DNA of 64,000 nt, taken from the NCBI RefSeq assembly GCF_002836945.1, contig NZ_NIJM01000003.1, positions 62,001-126,000 on the forward strand, in the 5' to 3' direction. The position numbers were made by a program, and so were the translations under genes. Below, one piece after another: positions 17,636-27,505 of this stretch. The notes under the pieces were generated by a model. It was not told where the DNA came from. It was given only the letters and a program-made list of their open reading frames with translations, and searched no databases. Numbering within the stretch: position 1 is the first letter of the stretch; each line of letters begins with the position of its first letter. This DNA comes from Shewanella chilikensis. GTDB taxonomy: Bacteria > Pseudomonadota > Gammaproteobacteria > Enterobacterales > Shewanellaceae.

Positions 17636-20600
17636 ATGGAGATCATCCGCGGAGCCCCCGCACTCTCGGCATTCAGAGTGCAAAAGCTGATGCAGGCCTG
17701 TGAAGTCGCCCAGCTTCCGGTAAAGCAAATCTATGCCGAATACGTTCATTTGGCTTATCTGAGCGAAGCGCTCAACCCCGATGACCAAGCGCAGTTGAGT
17801 AAGATTCTCACCTACGGTCCGGCCATCGAATCCCACGAACCCCAAGGCATTCTCCTTTTTGTTACTCCCCGTCCCGGTACTATTTCTCCCTGGTCATCCA
17901 AAGCCACCGACATTGCCCACAACTGCGGCCTCAAGCAGGTAAAACGCCTGGAGCGCGGGCTGGCTTACTATGTGGAATCCGACACACTGAGCGGCGAACA
18001 GCTCAAGAGCCTCAAGGCGCTGCTGCACGACCGCATGATGGAAGTGGTACTGGACAGCTTTGAAGCGGCCGATATGCTGTTTGCTCGCACTGAGCCCAAA
18101 CCTTTTGTCAGCGTCAACATTCTCGGCGAAGGCCGCAGAGCGCTGGAAATCGCCAACCGCGAAATGGGCCTGGCGCTGGCCGACGATGAAATCGACTACC
18201 TGGTCACCAATTTCCTGCGTCTTGAGCGCAATCCCAACGACATTGAACTTATGATGTTCGCCCAGGCGAACTCAGAGCACTGCCGTCACAAGATCTTCAA
18301 CGCCGACTGGACCATTGACGGCGAAGTGCAGCCCAAGTCGCTGTTCAAGATGATCAAGAATACCTATGAGAAGACCCCGGACTATGTGTTGTCGGCCTAT
18401 AAAGACAACGCTGCGGTAATGACAGGTTTTGAAGCCGGGCGTTTCTTCCCCGACAGTGACGGCGTTTATCGTTATCACACAGAGCCGATGCATATTCTGA
18501 TGAAGGTGGAGACCCACAACCACCCGACCGCCATCAGTCCCTATCCTGGTGCAGCCACCGGCTCGGGCGGTGAAATCCGTGACGAAGGCGCTACCGGCCG
18601 CGGCTCCAAGCCCAAGGCGGGTTTGACCGGCTTTAGCGTATCCAACCTCAAGATCCCGGGCTTTGTGCAGCCTTGGGAAGGCGACTACGGCAAGCCGGAC
18701 CGGATTGTGACTGCCTTTGACATCATGATTGATGGTCCTCTGGGCGGCGCCGCTTTCAACAACGAATTCGGTCGTCCGGCCCTGCTGGGATACTTCCGCA
18801 CCTACGAGCAGCAGGTTTGCAGCCACAATGGTGTCGAGGTGCGCGGTTATCACAAGCCTATTATGCTGGCTGGTGGCCTTGGCAACATTCGCGAAGAGCA
18901 CGTACAGAAAGGGGAGATCTCCTTAGGCGCCAAGCTGATTGTACTGGGTGGCCCGGCGATGAACATTGGCCTTGGCGGCGGCGCGGCTTCCTCCATGGCG
19001 TCCGGCCAGTCCAGTGAAGATCTGGACTTTGCCTCGGTGCAGCGGGAAAACCCGGAAATGGAGCGCCGCTGTCAGGAGGTTATCGACCGCTGCTGGCAGA
19101 TGGGCGATGCCAACCCAATCCAGTTTATTCACGATGTGGGCGCCGGTGGTTTGTCCAACGCCTTCCCTGAGCTGGTAAGCGATGCCGGTCGCGGCGGTAA
19201 GTTTGAGCTGCGTAACGTGCCTTCCGATGAGCCAGGCATGAGCCCGCTGGAGATCTGGTGTAACGAATCCCAGGAGCGTTATGTCCTGTCTGTGGCAGCC
19301 GAAAACCTCGATACCTTCGCCGCCATTTGTGAGCGCGAGCGCGCGCCATTTGCCGTGGTGGGCGAGGCGGTTGCCGAGCAGCACCTGAGCCTGAGCGACG
19401 AGCACTTTGACAACAAGCCTATCGACTTGCCGCTGGAAGTCTTGTTGGGCAAACCACCGAAGATGAGCCGAGATGTAGTGAGTCAAAAGGCGCAGTCTGC
19501 GGCGCTGGATGAAGCTTCCATTGATCTCGCACAAGCCGTTAAGCGGGTGCTGACTCTGCCAACTGTTGCCGACAAGAGCTTCTTGATCACCATAGGCGAT
19601 CGCACGGTAACCGGCTTGGTGAACCGCGATCAGATGGTCGGCCCCTGGCAGGTACCTGTGGCGGATTGCGCCGTTACCGCCGCCTCGTTCGACAGTTATG
19701 TGGGCGAAGCCATGTCCATGGGCGAGCGCACTCCGCTGGCCTTGCTGGATTTTGGCGCCTCGGCGCGGATGGCCGTGGCCGAATCCTTGCTGAACATGGC
19801 CGGTGCCGATATCGGCTCACTGAAGCGCATTAAGCTGTCGGCCAACTGGATGTCTGCAGCCGGTCACCCGGGTGAAGATGCCGGCCTCTATGAGGCGGTC
19901 AAGGCAGTGGGCGAAGAGCTGTGTCCCGAGCTTGAACTGACCATCCCTGTGGGCAAAGACTCGATGTCGATGAAGACCGCCTGGGAAGACAAGGGCGAGC
20001 AGAAGGCGGTTACCGCACCTATGTCGCTGATCATCACCGCCTTCGGTGCGGTGCGCGACATTCGCAATACCGTGACTCCTGAGCTGCGTACCGACAAAGG
20101 CGAAACCGTATTGCTGCTGGCCGATCTGGCCAAGGGCAAGACTCGTCTGGGCGGTTCCTGCCTGGCGCAGGTGTTCGGTGAGCTGGGGGATATTGCGCCG
20201 GATCTGGATCAGGCAGCCGTATTGAAAGGTTTCTTCGAGGTGACTCAGCAGTTGGTGGCCGAGCGGAGTTTGCTGGCTTACCACGACAAGAGTGACGGCG
20301 GTCTGTTCACCACCTTGGTGGAAATGGCCTTCGCCGGTCACACTGGCCTGAAGGTGGATATTTCTGCGCTGGCCGGCAGCGCCCTGGCGCGCCTGTTCAA
20401 CGAAGAGTTGGGCGCTGTGCTGCAGGTGAGCAAAGATCAAGCCGCCGAGATTATCAAGGCTTACACTGGTGCCGGTGTGGATTGTCATCCGATAGCAGAG
20501 CTGAGTGACGATGGCCGCATCCGTATCCAGGATCAAGGTGCTGAAATTTATAGTGCTTCACGTACCGAGCTGCGTAAGCTCTGGTCTGAAACCACCTATA

Positions 20601-21517
20601 GAATGCAGGCGCTCAGGGACAACCCTGAGTGTGCCCGTGAAGAGTTTGACCTCAAGCTGGATGAAACCGATCCCGGCCTCACGGTCAACTTAAGCTTTGA
20701 TCCGGCAGAAGATGTTGCCGCGCCTTATATCCTCAAGGGCGCTGCACCCAAGATGGCGATTTTGCGTGAGCAAGGGGTCAACTCGCATATTGAGATGGCA
20801 GCCGCCTTCGAGCGTGCCGGTTTTGAAAGCCGCGATGTGCATATGTCGGATATCCTCAGTGGCCGTATCAGCCTGGAAGAGTTTCAGGGACTGGTGGCCT
20901 GTGGTGGCTTCTCTTACGGTGATGTACTGGGCGCCGGTGAAGGTTGGGCCAAGTCCATCCTGTTCAACAGCCGTGCCCGTGAGGACTTCAGCCGCTTCTT
21001 CGAGCGTGCCGACAGCTTTGCCCTGGGTGTTTGTAATGGTTGCCAGATGCTCTCCAACCTCAAGGAGATCATTCCGGGTACCGAGCATTGGCCGCACTTT
21101 GTCCGTAACCGCTCTGAACGCTTTGAAGCGCGTTTCAGCCTGGTGGAAGTGCAGCAAAGCCCATCGCTGTTCTTCAGCGGTATGGCCGGCTCCAGAATGC
21201 CGATTGCCGTTTCCCACGGGGAAGGGCGTGCCGAGTTTGCTTCAGCTGCCACCATGGCAGCAGCCGAGCAGAGCGGTACTGTGGCGCTGCGTTATGTCAA
21301 CGGTAAAGGTGAGGTGGCCAGCTTGTATCCACAGAACCCCAACGGCTCACCCAACGGCTTATCCGGGATCTGTAGCCTGGATGGCAAAGTCACCATCATG
21401 ATGCCCCACCCTGAGCGGGTATTCCGCACAGTCGCCAACTCCTGGCATCCGGAAAACTGGGGCGAAGATAGCCCTTGGATGAGAATGTTCCGTAACGCCA
21501 GAGTGAAGTTGGGATAA
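17636..21517 (+). CDS. purL: Phosphoribosylformylglycinamidine synthase
   Basis: PurL makes FGAM from FGAR, glutamine and ATP, the fourth step of purine synthesis. At 1293 residues it is the large single-chain gammaproteobacterial form. It has an N-terminal PurS-like domain ([15 protein letters not shown]), then two AIRS-type halves with [26 protein letters not shown] and [21 protein letters not shown]-terminal class I glutaminase has nucleophile Cys in GVCNGCQML and PHPERVFR near the end. The ATG at 17636 is preferred; a GTG directly before it could add one residue. A terminator follows. Confidence 0.97.
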   Translation: MEIIRGAPALSAFRVQKLMQACEVAQLPVKQIYAEYVHLAYLSEALNPDDQAQLSKILTYGPAIESHEPQGILLFVTPRPGTISPWSSKATDIAHNCGLKQVKRLERGLAYYVESDTLSGEQLKSLKALLHDRMMEVVLDSFEAADMLFARTEPKPFVSVNILGEGRRALEIANREMGLALADDEIDYLVTNFLRLERNPNDIELMMFAQANSEHCRHKIFNADWTIDGEVQPKSLFKMIKNTYEKTPDYVLSAYKDNAAVMTGFEAGRFFPDSDGVYRYHTEPMHILMKVETHNHPTAISPYPGAATGSGGEIRDEGATGRGSKPKAGLTGFSVSNLKIPGFVQPWEGDYGKPDRIVTAFDIMIDGPLGGAAFNNEFGRPALLGYFRTYEQQVCSHNGVEVRGYHKPIMLAGGLGNIREEHVQKGEISLGAKLIVLGGPAMNIGLGGGAASSMASGQSSEDLDFASVQRENPEMERRCQEVIDRCWQMGDANPIQFIHDVGAGGLSNAFPELVSDAGRGGKFELRNVPSDEPGMSPLEIWCNESQERYVLSVAAENLDTFAAICERERAPFAVVGEAVAEQHLSLSDEHFDNKPIDLPLEVLLGKPPKMSRDVVSQKAQSAALDEASIDLAQAVKRVLTLPTVADKSFLITIGDRTVTGLVNRDQMVGPWQVPVADCAVTAASFDSYVGEAMSMGERTPLALLDFGASARMAVAESLLNMAGADIGSLKRIKLSANWMSAAGHPGEDAGLYEAVKAVGEELCPELELTIPVGKDSMSMKTAWEDKGEQKAVTAPMSLIITAFGAVRDIRNTVTPELRTDKGETVLLLADLAKGKTRLGGSCLAQVFGELGDIAPDLDQAAVLKGFFEVTQQLVAERSLLAYHDKSDGGLFTTLVEMAFAGHTGLKVDISALAGSALARLFNEELGAVLQVSKDQAAEIIKAYTGAGVDCHPIAELSDDGRIRIQDQGAEIYSASRTELRKLWSETTYRMQALRDNPECAREEFDLKLDETDPGLTVNLSFDPAEDVAAPYILKGAAPKMAILREQGVNSHIEMAAAFERAGFESRDVHMSDILSGRISLEEFQGLVACGGFSYGDVLGAGEGWAKSILFNSRAREDFSRFFERADSFALGVCNGCQMLSNLKEIIPGTEHWPHFVRNRSERFEARFSLVEVQQSPSLFFSGMAGSRMPIAVSHGEGRAEFASAATMAAAEQSGTVALRYVNGKGEVASLYPQNPNGSPNGLSGICSLDGKVTIMMPHPERVFRTVANSWHPENWGEDSPWMRMFRNARVKLG

Positions 21518-21543
21518 GGTTAAAAATCATCCCATAAAGGGTA

Positions 21544-21577
21544 AAAAAAGGCGGGTATTTATAACCCGCCTTTTTTA
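21544..21577 (+). terminator. purL terminator
   Basis: AAAAAGGCGGGT / ACCCGCCTTTTTT inverted repeat with T-run, 26 bases after the purL stop. The A-run on the other arm makes it bidirectional. Confidence 0.9.
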
Positions 21578-21737
21578 TTTGACTTTTGTCCTACAGGAAA
21601 AGCTTCATATCATCAATAGCTTGCACTTTGTTCAATATATTCTTATGTGTTGAAGTGTCAAAATGTACGCTTTACAGCGCTTAGTAGGCTAAAGCCGGTC
21701 TAAGACGGCAATCTCTTTTCATTGGTTCCTGTTATGA

Positions 21738-21765
21738 AAAAGCCCCATAGGTAACCCTATGGGGC
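21738..21765 (-). terminator. Terminator of the 26-residue ORF
   Basis: A perfect 9-bp stem (CCCCATAGG / CCTATGGGG, TAAC loop) is followed on the minus strand by TTTTT. It lies 48 bases after the stop of the small minus-strand ORF. Confidence 0.8.
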
Positions 21766-21812
21766 CGTTTTGCGCTAACAAAACTTCAAGACAAGCCTAT
21801 ATTCAACTGTGA

Positions 21813-21893
21813 TCAGTACACCAATTGAGACTTATAAAGTTCAGCAAAAACAGGCTTGTACCAGTTAACCAGACGTTCGAAAAATTTTTTCAT
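21813..21893 (-). CDS. 26-residue amphipathic small peptide
   Basis: This 26-codon frame begins MKKFFERLVNWYKPVF and ends SQLVY. GGAG lies nine bases before the ATG, and a textbook rho-independent terminator lies downstream on the same strand. The peptide is basic at the N-terminus and rich in aromatics, with an amphipathic helix pattern, so membrane-surface binding is plausible. It could be a small membrane-associated regulator or a type I toxin-like peptide; no antisense RNA was identified. I do not recognise it. The AT-rich region upstream (21900-22200) could hold its promoter. Confidence 0.5.
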   Translation of the reverse strand: MKKFFERLVNWYKPVFAELYKSQLVY

Positions 21894-22340
21894 AGCAATA
21901 TCTCCACACAAAGTTCAATCATTGTGCGCGGAGGAAGGTCTGCAGATATCGATATCGACCGACCTGAGCGTCTCCTTAACACAGGCTATATAGTAGTCAA
22001 TTATATCGAGCTTATCAAACGAGAAATAATACATAATAAGATTAGTAAAACTAATGCCTTATTTGGTTGTGTTTTTTATCTATTTTATTTTTATTATTTT
22101 TTACCAATTAAAACAATTTGTTGACGTTATGTTTGTTTGGGCTTTAATTTTTATCGTTAGCATATTTAACTTGCAGATTTGTTAAAAAGTTTATTTTGCC
22201 ATGTTTTTGTTTAAATTTTTCTGAAACTGCCAAAAAGTGAGGTTATGTTGTATTGCTGTAAAGTCTCTAGCATATTGCTTGTGGCTTGTCAAGCTGTTTT
22301 CTTGGTGCCTGTGTCCCTTACCGCAAAACCCAGCTAAAGG
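21894..22340. other. AT-rich intergenic region
   Basis: About 450 bases, strongly AT-rich around 22010-22210. A plus-strand frame at 21825-22124 has low-complexity content and no RBS. I see no supported gene. The stretch probably holds the promoter of the 26-residue ORF and sequences upstream of the cyd promoter. Confidence 0.4.
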
Positions 22341-22351
22341 CCGGAGTTTGA

Positions 22352-22381
22352 TTGATTTGCGTCAAATTCAAGTGGTATAAA
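22352..22381 (+). promoter_or_regulatory. FNR/EtrA-like box and -10 of cydABX
   Basis: TTGATTTGCGTCAA (22352-22365) matches the FNR/EtrA consensus TTGAT-N4-ATCAA with one mismatch, and TATAAA follows at 22376. The box would lie near -30, over the promoter. That position is more suited to repression or fine control than to classical activation. Confidence 0.5.
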
Positions 22382-22493
22382 ATCAGGGCAAATCTTAGCT
22401 GAACTAATAGCGCAAGTGACTGATATTAAATAATTTGCAAATATTAGAACACTGGCAAATGCTGATGCTGATCGCATAAGTCTGCAAAAGCGT

Positions 22494-22567
22494 GATTCGC
22501 CTCTCGCTCTGGCTGGAAAAAGCCGATTTTTGAGCCTTTGGAAGGCAAGGGAGAGGCAAGGCGAATC
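22494..22567 (+). ncRNA. Long hairpin in the cydA 5' leader
   Basis: GATTCGCC (22494-22501) pairs with GGCGAATC (22560-22567), and the adjoining TCTC can pair with GAGA (22551-22554). An inner GGCT/AGCC hairpin lies between. The structure sits about 130 bases before cydA with no T-run after it, so it is a leader structure rather than a terminator. Confidence 0.4.
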
Positions 22568-22694
22568 ATTTGGGTGGTTTATCCGGGTTTCCGGGTAGAT
22601 AAGAAATTAATGAACTAAGCTATCCAACTCACCTCCTGCTGTCTTTGATGGGGATCTAAAGGCAGTGGGCGGAGCACCATGTAAGGAGTCACAA

Positions 22695-24269
22695 ATGATA
22701 GTTGAAGAAGTCGTTGAGCTATCGCGCTTTCAATTTGCGCTGACAGCCATGTATCACTTCTTGTTTGTTCCTTTGACTTTGGGTCTTGCCTTTCTGCTGG
22801 CAATCATGGAATCACTTTATGTGATGACTGATAAGCAGATCTACAAGGACATGACCAAATTCTGGGGCAAGCTTTTTGGTATTAACTTTGCCCTGGGGGT
22901 TACCACAGGTCTGGCAATGGAGTTCCAGTTTGGTACCAACTGGTCTTATTACTCACACTATGTGGGTGACATTTTTGGTGCTCCTCTCGCCATCGAGGGT
23001 TTGATGGCATTCTTCCTGGAATCCACTTTCGTGGGTATGTTCTTCTTCGGTTGGGACAGATTCTCCAAGCGTCAACACCTGGCAGTAACCTGGTTGGTGG
23101 CCTTGGGAAGTAACTTGTCTGCGCTGTGGATCCTGGTTGCCAACGGCTGGATGCAAAACCCTGTGGGTAGCGTGTTCAACTATGAAACCATGCGCATGGA
23201 AATGACCAGTTTCGCAGACGTGGTACTCAACCCTGTTGCACAGGTTAAATTTGTCCACACTGTGGCCTCCGGTTATGTGGCTGGTGCCATGTTTGTTCTG
23301 GCTATCAGTGCCTACTACATCCTCAAGAAGCGTGACTTACCTTTTGCCCGCCGTTCTTTCGCTATTGCAGCTAGCTTCGGTATGGCTTCTATTCTGTCCG
23401 TTATCGTTCTGGGTGACGAATCCGGCTACAAGGTTGGTGAAGCTCAGCGGGTCAAGCTGGCCGCAATCGAAGCTGAATGGCATACAGAACCTGCTCCAGC
23501 AGCCTTTACTGCCGTTGGTTTCCCTAATCAGGAAACTATGCATACCGACTATGCCATCAAGATCCCATACGCCATGGGTATTATCGCCACTCGCTCTATT
23601 GATGAAGAAGTGACAGGTATCAAGGATCTGGTTGCGGAACACGAAGTTCGTATCCGTAACGGTATGAAGGCTTATGCTTTGCTTGAGCAGCTGCGTGCCG
23701 CCAAAGCCGACCCTGCTATTGAAGAAGACCCTGCGGTTCGCGCAGCCTTTGAAGAGCAGAAAGTTGATCTGGGTTATGGCCTGCTGCTGAAGCGTTACAC
23801 AGACAAAGTGGTTGATGCCACCGAAGAACAGATTAAGGCTGCCGCGCTGGATTCTATCCCAAGTGTTGCACCACTGTTCTGGAGTTTCCGTATCATGGTT
23901 GCCCTGGGTGTTGTGATGTTAGTGGTGTTTGCTGCCGCATTCTGGCAGAGCACTCGTCACCAGATTGAAGAGAAGAAGTGGGTCCTCAAGGCCGCGCTTT
24001 ACAGCTTACCTCTGCCTTGGATTGCCATCGAGTGTGGTTGGTTTGTAGCTGAGTATGGTCGCCAGCCTTGGACTATTTCAGAAGTGTTGCCGACCTTTGT
24101 GTCTGCATCCAGTCTGACCGTGAGTGATCTCTGGTTCAGTATCATCAGCATTACTCTGTTCTACACTGTGCTGCTGGTTATCGAACTCTTCCTGATGTTC
24201 AAGTTTGCGCGCCTGGGTCCCAGCAGTCTCAAGACCGGCCGTTATCACTTTGAAAAACTAGAAGCCTGA
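22695..24269 (+). CDS. cydA: Cytochrome bd ubiquinol oxidase subunit I
   Basis: CydA carries haems b558, b595 and d and oxidises quinol while reducing O2 with high affinity in the inner membrane. The 524-residue protein has the N-terminal haem-ligand region [22 protein letters not shown], the periplasmic Q-loop (about 250-380), and the conserved GRQPW motif in [10 protein letters not shown]. The ATG at 22695 has AAGGAG seven bases upstream; a longer in-frame start lacks an RBS. It begins the cydABX operon, controlled by a long leader and an FNR/EtrA-like box. Confidence 0.97.
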   Translation: MIVEEVVELSRFQFALTAMYHFLFVPLTLGLAFLLAIMESLYVMTDKQIYKDMTKFWGKLFGINFALGVTTGLAMEFQFGTNWSYYSHYVGDIFGAPLAIEGLMAFFLESTFVGMFFFGWDRFSKRQHLAVTWLVALGSNLSALWILVANGWMQNPVGSVFNYETMRMEMTSFADVVLNPVAQVKFVHTVASGYVAGAMFVLAISAYYILKKRDLPFARRSFAIAASFGMASILSVIVLGDESGYKVGEAQRVKLAAIEAEWHTEPAPAAFTAVGFPNQETMHTDYAIKIPYAMGIIATRSIDEEVTGIKDLVAEHEVRIRNGMKAYALLEQLRAAKADPAIEEDPAVRAAFEEQKVDLGYGLLLKRYTDKVVDATEEQIKAAALDSIPSVAPLFWSFRIMVALGVVMLVVFAAAFWQSTRHQIEEKKWVLKAALYSLPLPWIAIECGWFVAEYGRQPWTISEVLPTFVSASSLTVSDLWFSIISITLFYTVLLVIELFLMFKFARLGPSSLKTGRYHFEKLEA

Positions 24270-24285
24270 GCAGAGGGATTTCATT

Positions 24286-25425
24286 ATGTTTGATTATGAA
24301 ATAGTAAGATTTGTCTGGTGGTTGTTGGTTGGCGTTTTGCTTATTGGCTTCGCTGTGACCGATGGCTTTGATATGGGGGTTGGTGCCTTGTTGCCAATCC
24401 TCGGTAAAGACGACACTGAACGTCGGATCATGATTAACACGGTTGCTCCTCATTGGGATGGTAACCAAGTATGGTTGATTACCGGTGCCGGTGCTTTGTT
24501 CGCCGCCTGGCCAACTGTGTACGCCGTATCATTCTCCGGCTTTTATGTCGCCATGATCTTAGTGTTATTGGCGCTGTATCTGCGTCCTGTGGGTTTTGAC
24601 TATCGCTCCAAGATAGAAGACCCACGCTGGCGCAAGAGCTGGGATTGGGCCTTGTTTGTCGCCGGTTTTGTACCGCCACTGATCATAGGTGTTGCCTTTG
24701 GTAACCTGCTGCAAGGTGTTCCGTTCAGCTTTGATGAATATATGCGTGCCCATTATGATGGCGGCCTGCTGGGTCTGCTTAATGGCTTTGGCTTGCTGGC
24801 CGGTCTGGTCAGTGCCTGTATGTTCATGATGCAGGGTGCTTGCTGGCTGCAGATGAAGACAGAAGGTGAGCTACGCAATCGCGCCGCTGCTGCCGCTCAG
24901 TTAACTGCTGTGCTGCTGATCGTGTTGTTCGGGGCTGCCGGTGTTTGGCTGGCTACCGGCATCGACGGTTATGTGGTGACTTCGGCTCTGGATACTAACG
25001 CAGTATCTGACCCAACACAGAAGACAGTTGAAGTGGTTGCCGGTGCCTGGTTGGCCAATTACGACAAGTATCCATTAACTATGTTGTTCCCGGCACTGGG
25101 CCTGTTGGCACCTGCCTTGGTACTGCTGACCAGCCGTTTCGGCCGTAGTGGTTTTGCCTTCCTGTTCAGCTCACTGGCCATTGCCGGTATTATCCTGACT
25201 TGCGGCGCAGCTATGTTCCCATTCGTGATGCCTTCATCACTGGATCCTAACGTCAGCTTGACCATGTGGGATGCTACTGCCAGCCAGATGGCACTGAACG
25301 TTATGACTTGGGTGGCAATTATCTTTGTTCCTATTGTGCTTAGTTATACTTGTTGGACCTACTTCAAGATGTATGGTCGCTTGAATCGCAAGCACATTGA
25401 AAACAACAGCGCATCACTGTACTAA
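24286..25425 (+). CDS. cydB: Cytochrome bd ubiquinol oxidase subunit II
   Basis: CydB is the structural partner of CydA in the bd oxidase. At 379 residues it has the usual length and about eight membrane helices, starting MFDYEIVRFVWWLLVGVLLIGFAVTDGFDMG with the conserved DGFDMGVG, and later MFPFVMPSS. It begins 16 bases after cydA with GAGGG as RBS and is followed by cydX 12 bases on. Confidence 0.97.
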   Translation: MFDYEIVRFVWWLLVGVLLIGFAVTDGFDMGVGALLPILGKDDTERRIMINTVAPHWDGNQVWLITGAGALFAAWPTVYAVSFSGFYVAMILVLLALYLRPVGFDYRSKIEDPRWRKSWDWALFVAGFVPPLIIGVAFGNLLQGVPFSFDEYMRAHYDGGLLGLLNGFGLLAGLVSACMFMMQGACWLQMKTEGELRNRAAAAAQLTAVLLIVLFGAAGVWLATGIDGYVVTSALDTNAVSDPTQKTVEVVAGAWLANYDKYPLTMLFPALGLLAPALVLLTSRFGRSGFAFLFSSLAIAGIILTCGAAMFPFVMPSSLDPNVSLTMWDATASQMALNVMTWVAIIFVPIVLSYTCWTYFKMYGRLNRKHIENNSASLY

Positions 25426-25437
25426 GGAGCCTGAATT

Positions 25438-25551
25438 ATGTGGTATTTCACTTGGATACTCGGCATTTTATTGGCTTGTTCTTTCGGCATCATCAATGCT
25501 CTCTGGCTGGAAAATACAGAGAACATGGATAGAGATACTGAAGATAAGTGA
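25438..25551 (+). CDS. cydX: Cytochrome bd accessory small protein CydX
   Basis: CydX is a 37-residue single-helix protein that stabilises the bd oxidase and its haems. The sequence begins MWYFTWILGILLACSFGIIN, the typical CydX/YbgT pattern, with the conserved Glu in ALWLENTE, and ends in a charged tail. An AAGGAG lies eight bases before the ATG. It is the last gene of cydABX and is followed at once by a terminator. Confidence 0.95.
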   Translation: MWYFTWILGILLACSFGIINALWLENTENMDRDTEDK

Positions 25552-25570
25552 TAGCTTGAGTTAAACTCAA

Positions 25571-25602
25571 AGGCCTCCGCTCTGCGGGGGCTTTTGTCTT
25601 TT
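25571..25602 (+). terminator. cydABX terminator
   Basis: A GCCTCCGC / GCGGGGGC hairpin (with one G-T pair) is followed by CTTTTGTCTTTTT. The T-run ends only about ten bases before the next gene. Confidence 0.8.
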
Positions 25603-25612
25603 TAAGGGGGCT

Positions 25613-26227
25613 ATGGTGGCAAATGATAAGCTTGAGTCGAGAGGGCCGCAGCAGGTCAGCGAAACCGAGGCAGTCGAGCTGATCAAAAACTGGCTCAAGC
25701 AAGACAGGATGCGGATGCAGGCACTTGAGTGTGTTGCAAACCTTGGGCCTATTGATGCCTGGCTGGCGGCGGGGTTTGTTCGTAACCTGGTGTGGGACAA
25801 GTTGCACGGCACTGTATCCAGGCTCAGCGATATAGATGTGATCTACTATGAGCCAAACGACACCTCGGAAGTCACCGACAAGGCCTATGAGGCCAAGTTG
25901 GTCGCCGCGCTCGACTTACCTTGGTCGGTAAAGAACCAGGCCAGAATGCACCTCAAAAACAATCATCAGCCTTATGCTTCAGTGTCTGATGCCATGAGTT
26001 ATTGGCCTGAGCAGCAAACCGCGTTGGCTGTCAGGTTGAGGGCAGGGGAGCTGCAACTGCTTAACCTATTCCCGCTCGGCCATTTATTTGCGCTGGAACT
26101 CAGCCCTAACCCCAAGAGCACTCCTGGGGTGTTTGAGAGTCGGCTCAAGGCCAAGAATTGGTTGGCAGACTATCCGTTATTAAAGAATCCGTTATTAAAA
26201 ACTCCATTACTCGAAACATTGTTCTAG
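25613..26227 (+). CDS. Nucleotidyltransferase family protein (NTP_transf_6)
   Basis: This 204-residue protein resembles the NTP_transf_6 (formerly DUF925) group of the polymerase-beta-like nucleotidyltransferase superfamily. AGFVRNLVWD and LSDIDVIYYEP (about residues 53-81) supply the short nucleotidyltransferase motif with its paired acids. The substrate is unknown. The C-terminus ends in three tandem 5-residue units, PLLKN-PLLKT-PLLET, encoded by 15-bp DNA repeats. AGGGGG lies only two bases before the ATG, so the GTG codon next to it may be the real start. Confidence 0.75.
   Translation: MVANDKLESRGPQQVSETEAVELIKNWLKQDRMRMQALECVANLGPIDAWLAAGFVRNLVWDKLHGTVSRLSDIDVIYYEPNDTSEVTDKAYEAKLVAALDLPWSVKNQARMHLKNNHQPYASVSDAMSYWPEQQTALAVRLRAGELQLLNLFPLGHLFALELSPNPKSTPGVFESRLKAKNWLADYPLLKNPLLKTPLLETLF
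26174..26218 (+). repeat. 15-bp tandem repeat, three units
   Basis: CCGTTATTAAAGAAT, CCGTTATTAAAAACT and CCATTACTCGAAACA lie head to tail at the 3' end of the nucleotidyltransferase gene. They encode PLLKN, PLLKT and PLLET. Confidence 0.85.
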
Positions 26228-26622
26228 GCTCACACACTCAAACGCCTGTGGCTCCATTATTTTCGTTGAATCCCTCCTCACTTGAACAATTGGCTTGCCG
26301 TTATTGCAGATGAATATCTTCTGTCGAGTGGCCTCCATTTTTGATTTCTGTTCTCAAATATTCGTTGATCTCTCCGACATGTTTTAGTTGAAAGTACCGC
26401 TTAAAGAACATTTTTCAGCATTTATATCTGACACCAGTTGTTAAGTTTTGGTTGCTTTTCGCTTGGGCGCGTCTGTTCGAAAAATGTACTTTTATTTCAC
26501 TTTAGGGATAGTGAAGTTTTGAGCTGGCTCACTTAATTTAAAGGTGCAATATCAATAAATCTTTAGTTTGTGTGATCTGTTTCGCGCTTGTGCTATCTCA
26601 AACTGGGTATCACTCGAAACGC
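26228..26622. other. Intergenic region before ompW
   Basis: Nearly 400 AT-rich bases in which I see no coding frame or RNA gene. The regulatory signals lie at the ompW-proximal end. Confidence 0.4.
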
Positions 26623-26636
26623 TTGATGCAGATCAA
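26623..26636 (+). promoter_or_regulatory. FNR/EtrA box upstream of ompW
   Basis: TTGATGCAGATCAA is an exact match to TTGAT-N4-ATCAA, about 90 bases before the ompW start. OmpW homologues are known to respond to FNR-type control in enterobacteria. I infer anaerobic regulation here; EtrA or CRP could be the binder in Shewanella. Confidence 0.7.
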
Positions 26637-26727
26637 AAATGTGAAGGGTTAAATCTGGCAGTGTGGCCTCAGTTGTTATGGATGTAATAAAAAACAAAGC
26701 GCTGTGTTGTCGCTACGGAGTGAGATG

Positions 26728-27405
26728 ATGAAAAAAAATATCGTATCAGGATTGATTGCCGCTGCCCTTTTTTCCACTGTTGCTGCCCCTGCGCTGGCTC
26801 ACAAGGCCGGTGACTTTATCGTTCGTGCCGGTGCCGTTGTAGTCGCCCCGGATGAATCCAGCCAAAATGTTGTTACCCCGGATCTGGGAAACCTTGGCAC
26901 CTTTAGTGTGGACAATAACACCCAGTTGGGTCTGAACTTTGGTTATATGCTGACAGATAACTTTGGTATCGAACTGCTGGCCGCGACCCCATTCAGCCAT
27001 GATGTTTCTCTCGGAGAGCTGGGCAAGATTGCCGAAACCAAACACCTGCCACCTACCTTGGTAGCCCAGTACTATTTCGGTAATGCCGAGTCCAAGCTGC
27101 GTCCTTACGTGGGTGTCGGTGTTAACTACACCAATTTCTTCGACAATGAATTTACCAATGATGTCGGTGGCAAACTCTCGGATCTGAGTATGAGTAACTC
27201 TTGGGGCTGGGCCGCGCAAGTGGGTCTGGATTATCAAATCAATGATAATTGGTTGGTGAACGCTTCAGTTTGGTATGCCGAGATCAGTACTGATGTTAAG
27301 TTCAACTATCACTATGGCACCAGCAATAGTGAAGTTGCTGCTGTGACTATCGAAACCGATATCGATCCTTGGGTCTATATGGTCAGCATAGGTTACACTT
27401 TCTAA
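26728..27405 (+). CDS. ompW: OmpW family outer-membrane protein
   Basis: OmpW is an 8-stranded outer-membrane barrel with a hydrophobic channel. The protein is 225 residues with signal peptide MKKNIVSGLIAAALFSTVAAPALA. The mature start is HKAGDFIVRAGAVVV. Family hallmarks are the LGLNFGYMLTDNFGIELLAATPFSHD region, YYFG, and the C-terminal WVYMVSIGYTF ending in Phe for BAM recognition. Two ATGs lie side by side (26725, 26728); GGAG is better spaced for 26728. A perfect FNR/EtrA box lies upstream and a terminator follows. Confidence 0.93.
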   Translation: MKKNIVSGLIAAALFSTVAAPALAHKAGDFIVRAGAVVVAPDESSQNVVTPDLGNLGTFSVDNNTQLGLNFGYMLTDNFGIELLAATPFSHDVSLGELGKIAETKHLPPTLVAQYYFGNAESKLRPYVGVGVNYTNFFDNEFTNDVGGKLSDLSMSNSWGWAAQVGLDYQINDNWLVNASVWYAEISTDVKFNYHYGTSNSEVAAVTIETDIDPWVYMVSIGYTF

Positions 27406-27450
27406 CGTCTTCCAAGCGCAAGCTCCCAACCCAAGAGCTCTCAACCATAA

Positions 27451-27475
27451 AAAAAGGCGCCTCCGGCGCCTTTTT
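27451..27475. terminator. Bidirectional terminator
   Basis: AAAAAGGCGCC / GGCGCCTTTTT perfect stem between ompW (+) and the convergent SDR gene (-). Confidence 0.92.
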
Positions 27476-27505
27476 ATGAAAAACAATAAGAAGTTTATTT
27501 TATCT

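Noticed and set aside
21825..22124. Plus-strand 99-codon frame in the AT-rich gap
   Set aside because: It overlaps the better supported 26-residue minus-strand gene, has no RBS, and ends in a Tyr/Phe-rich run expected of AT-rich noncoding DNA.
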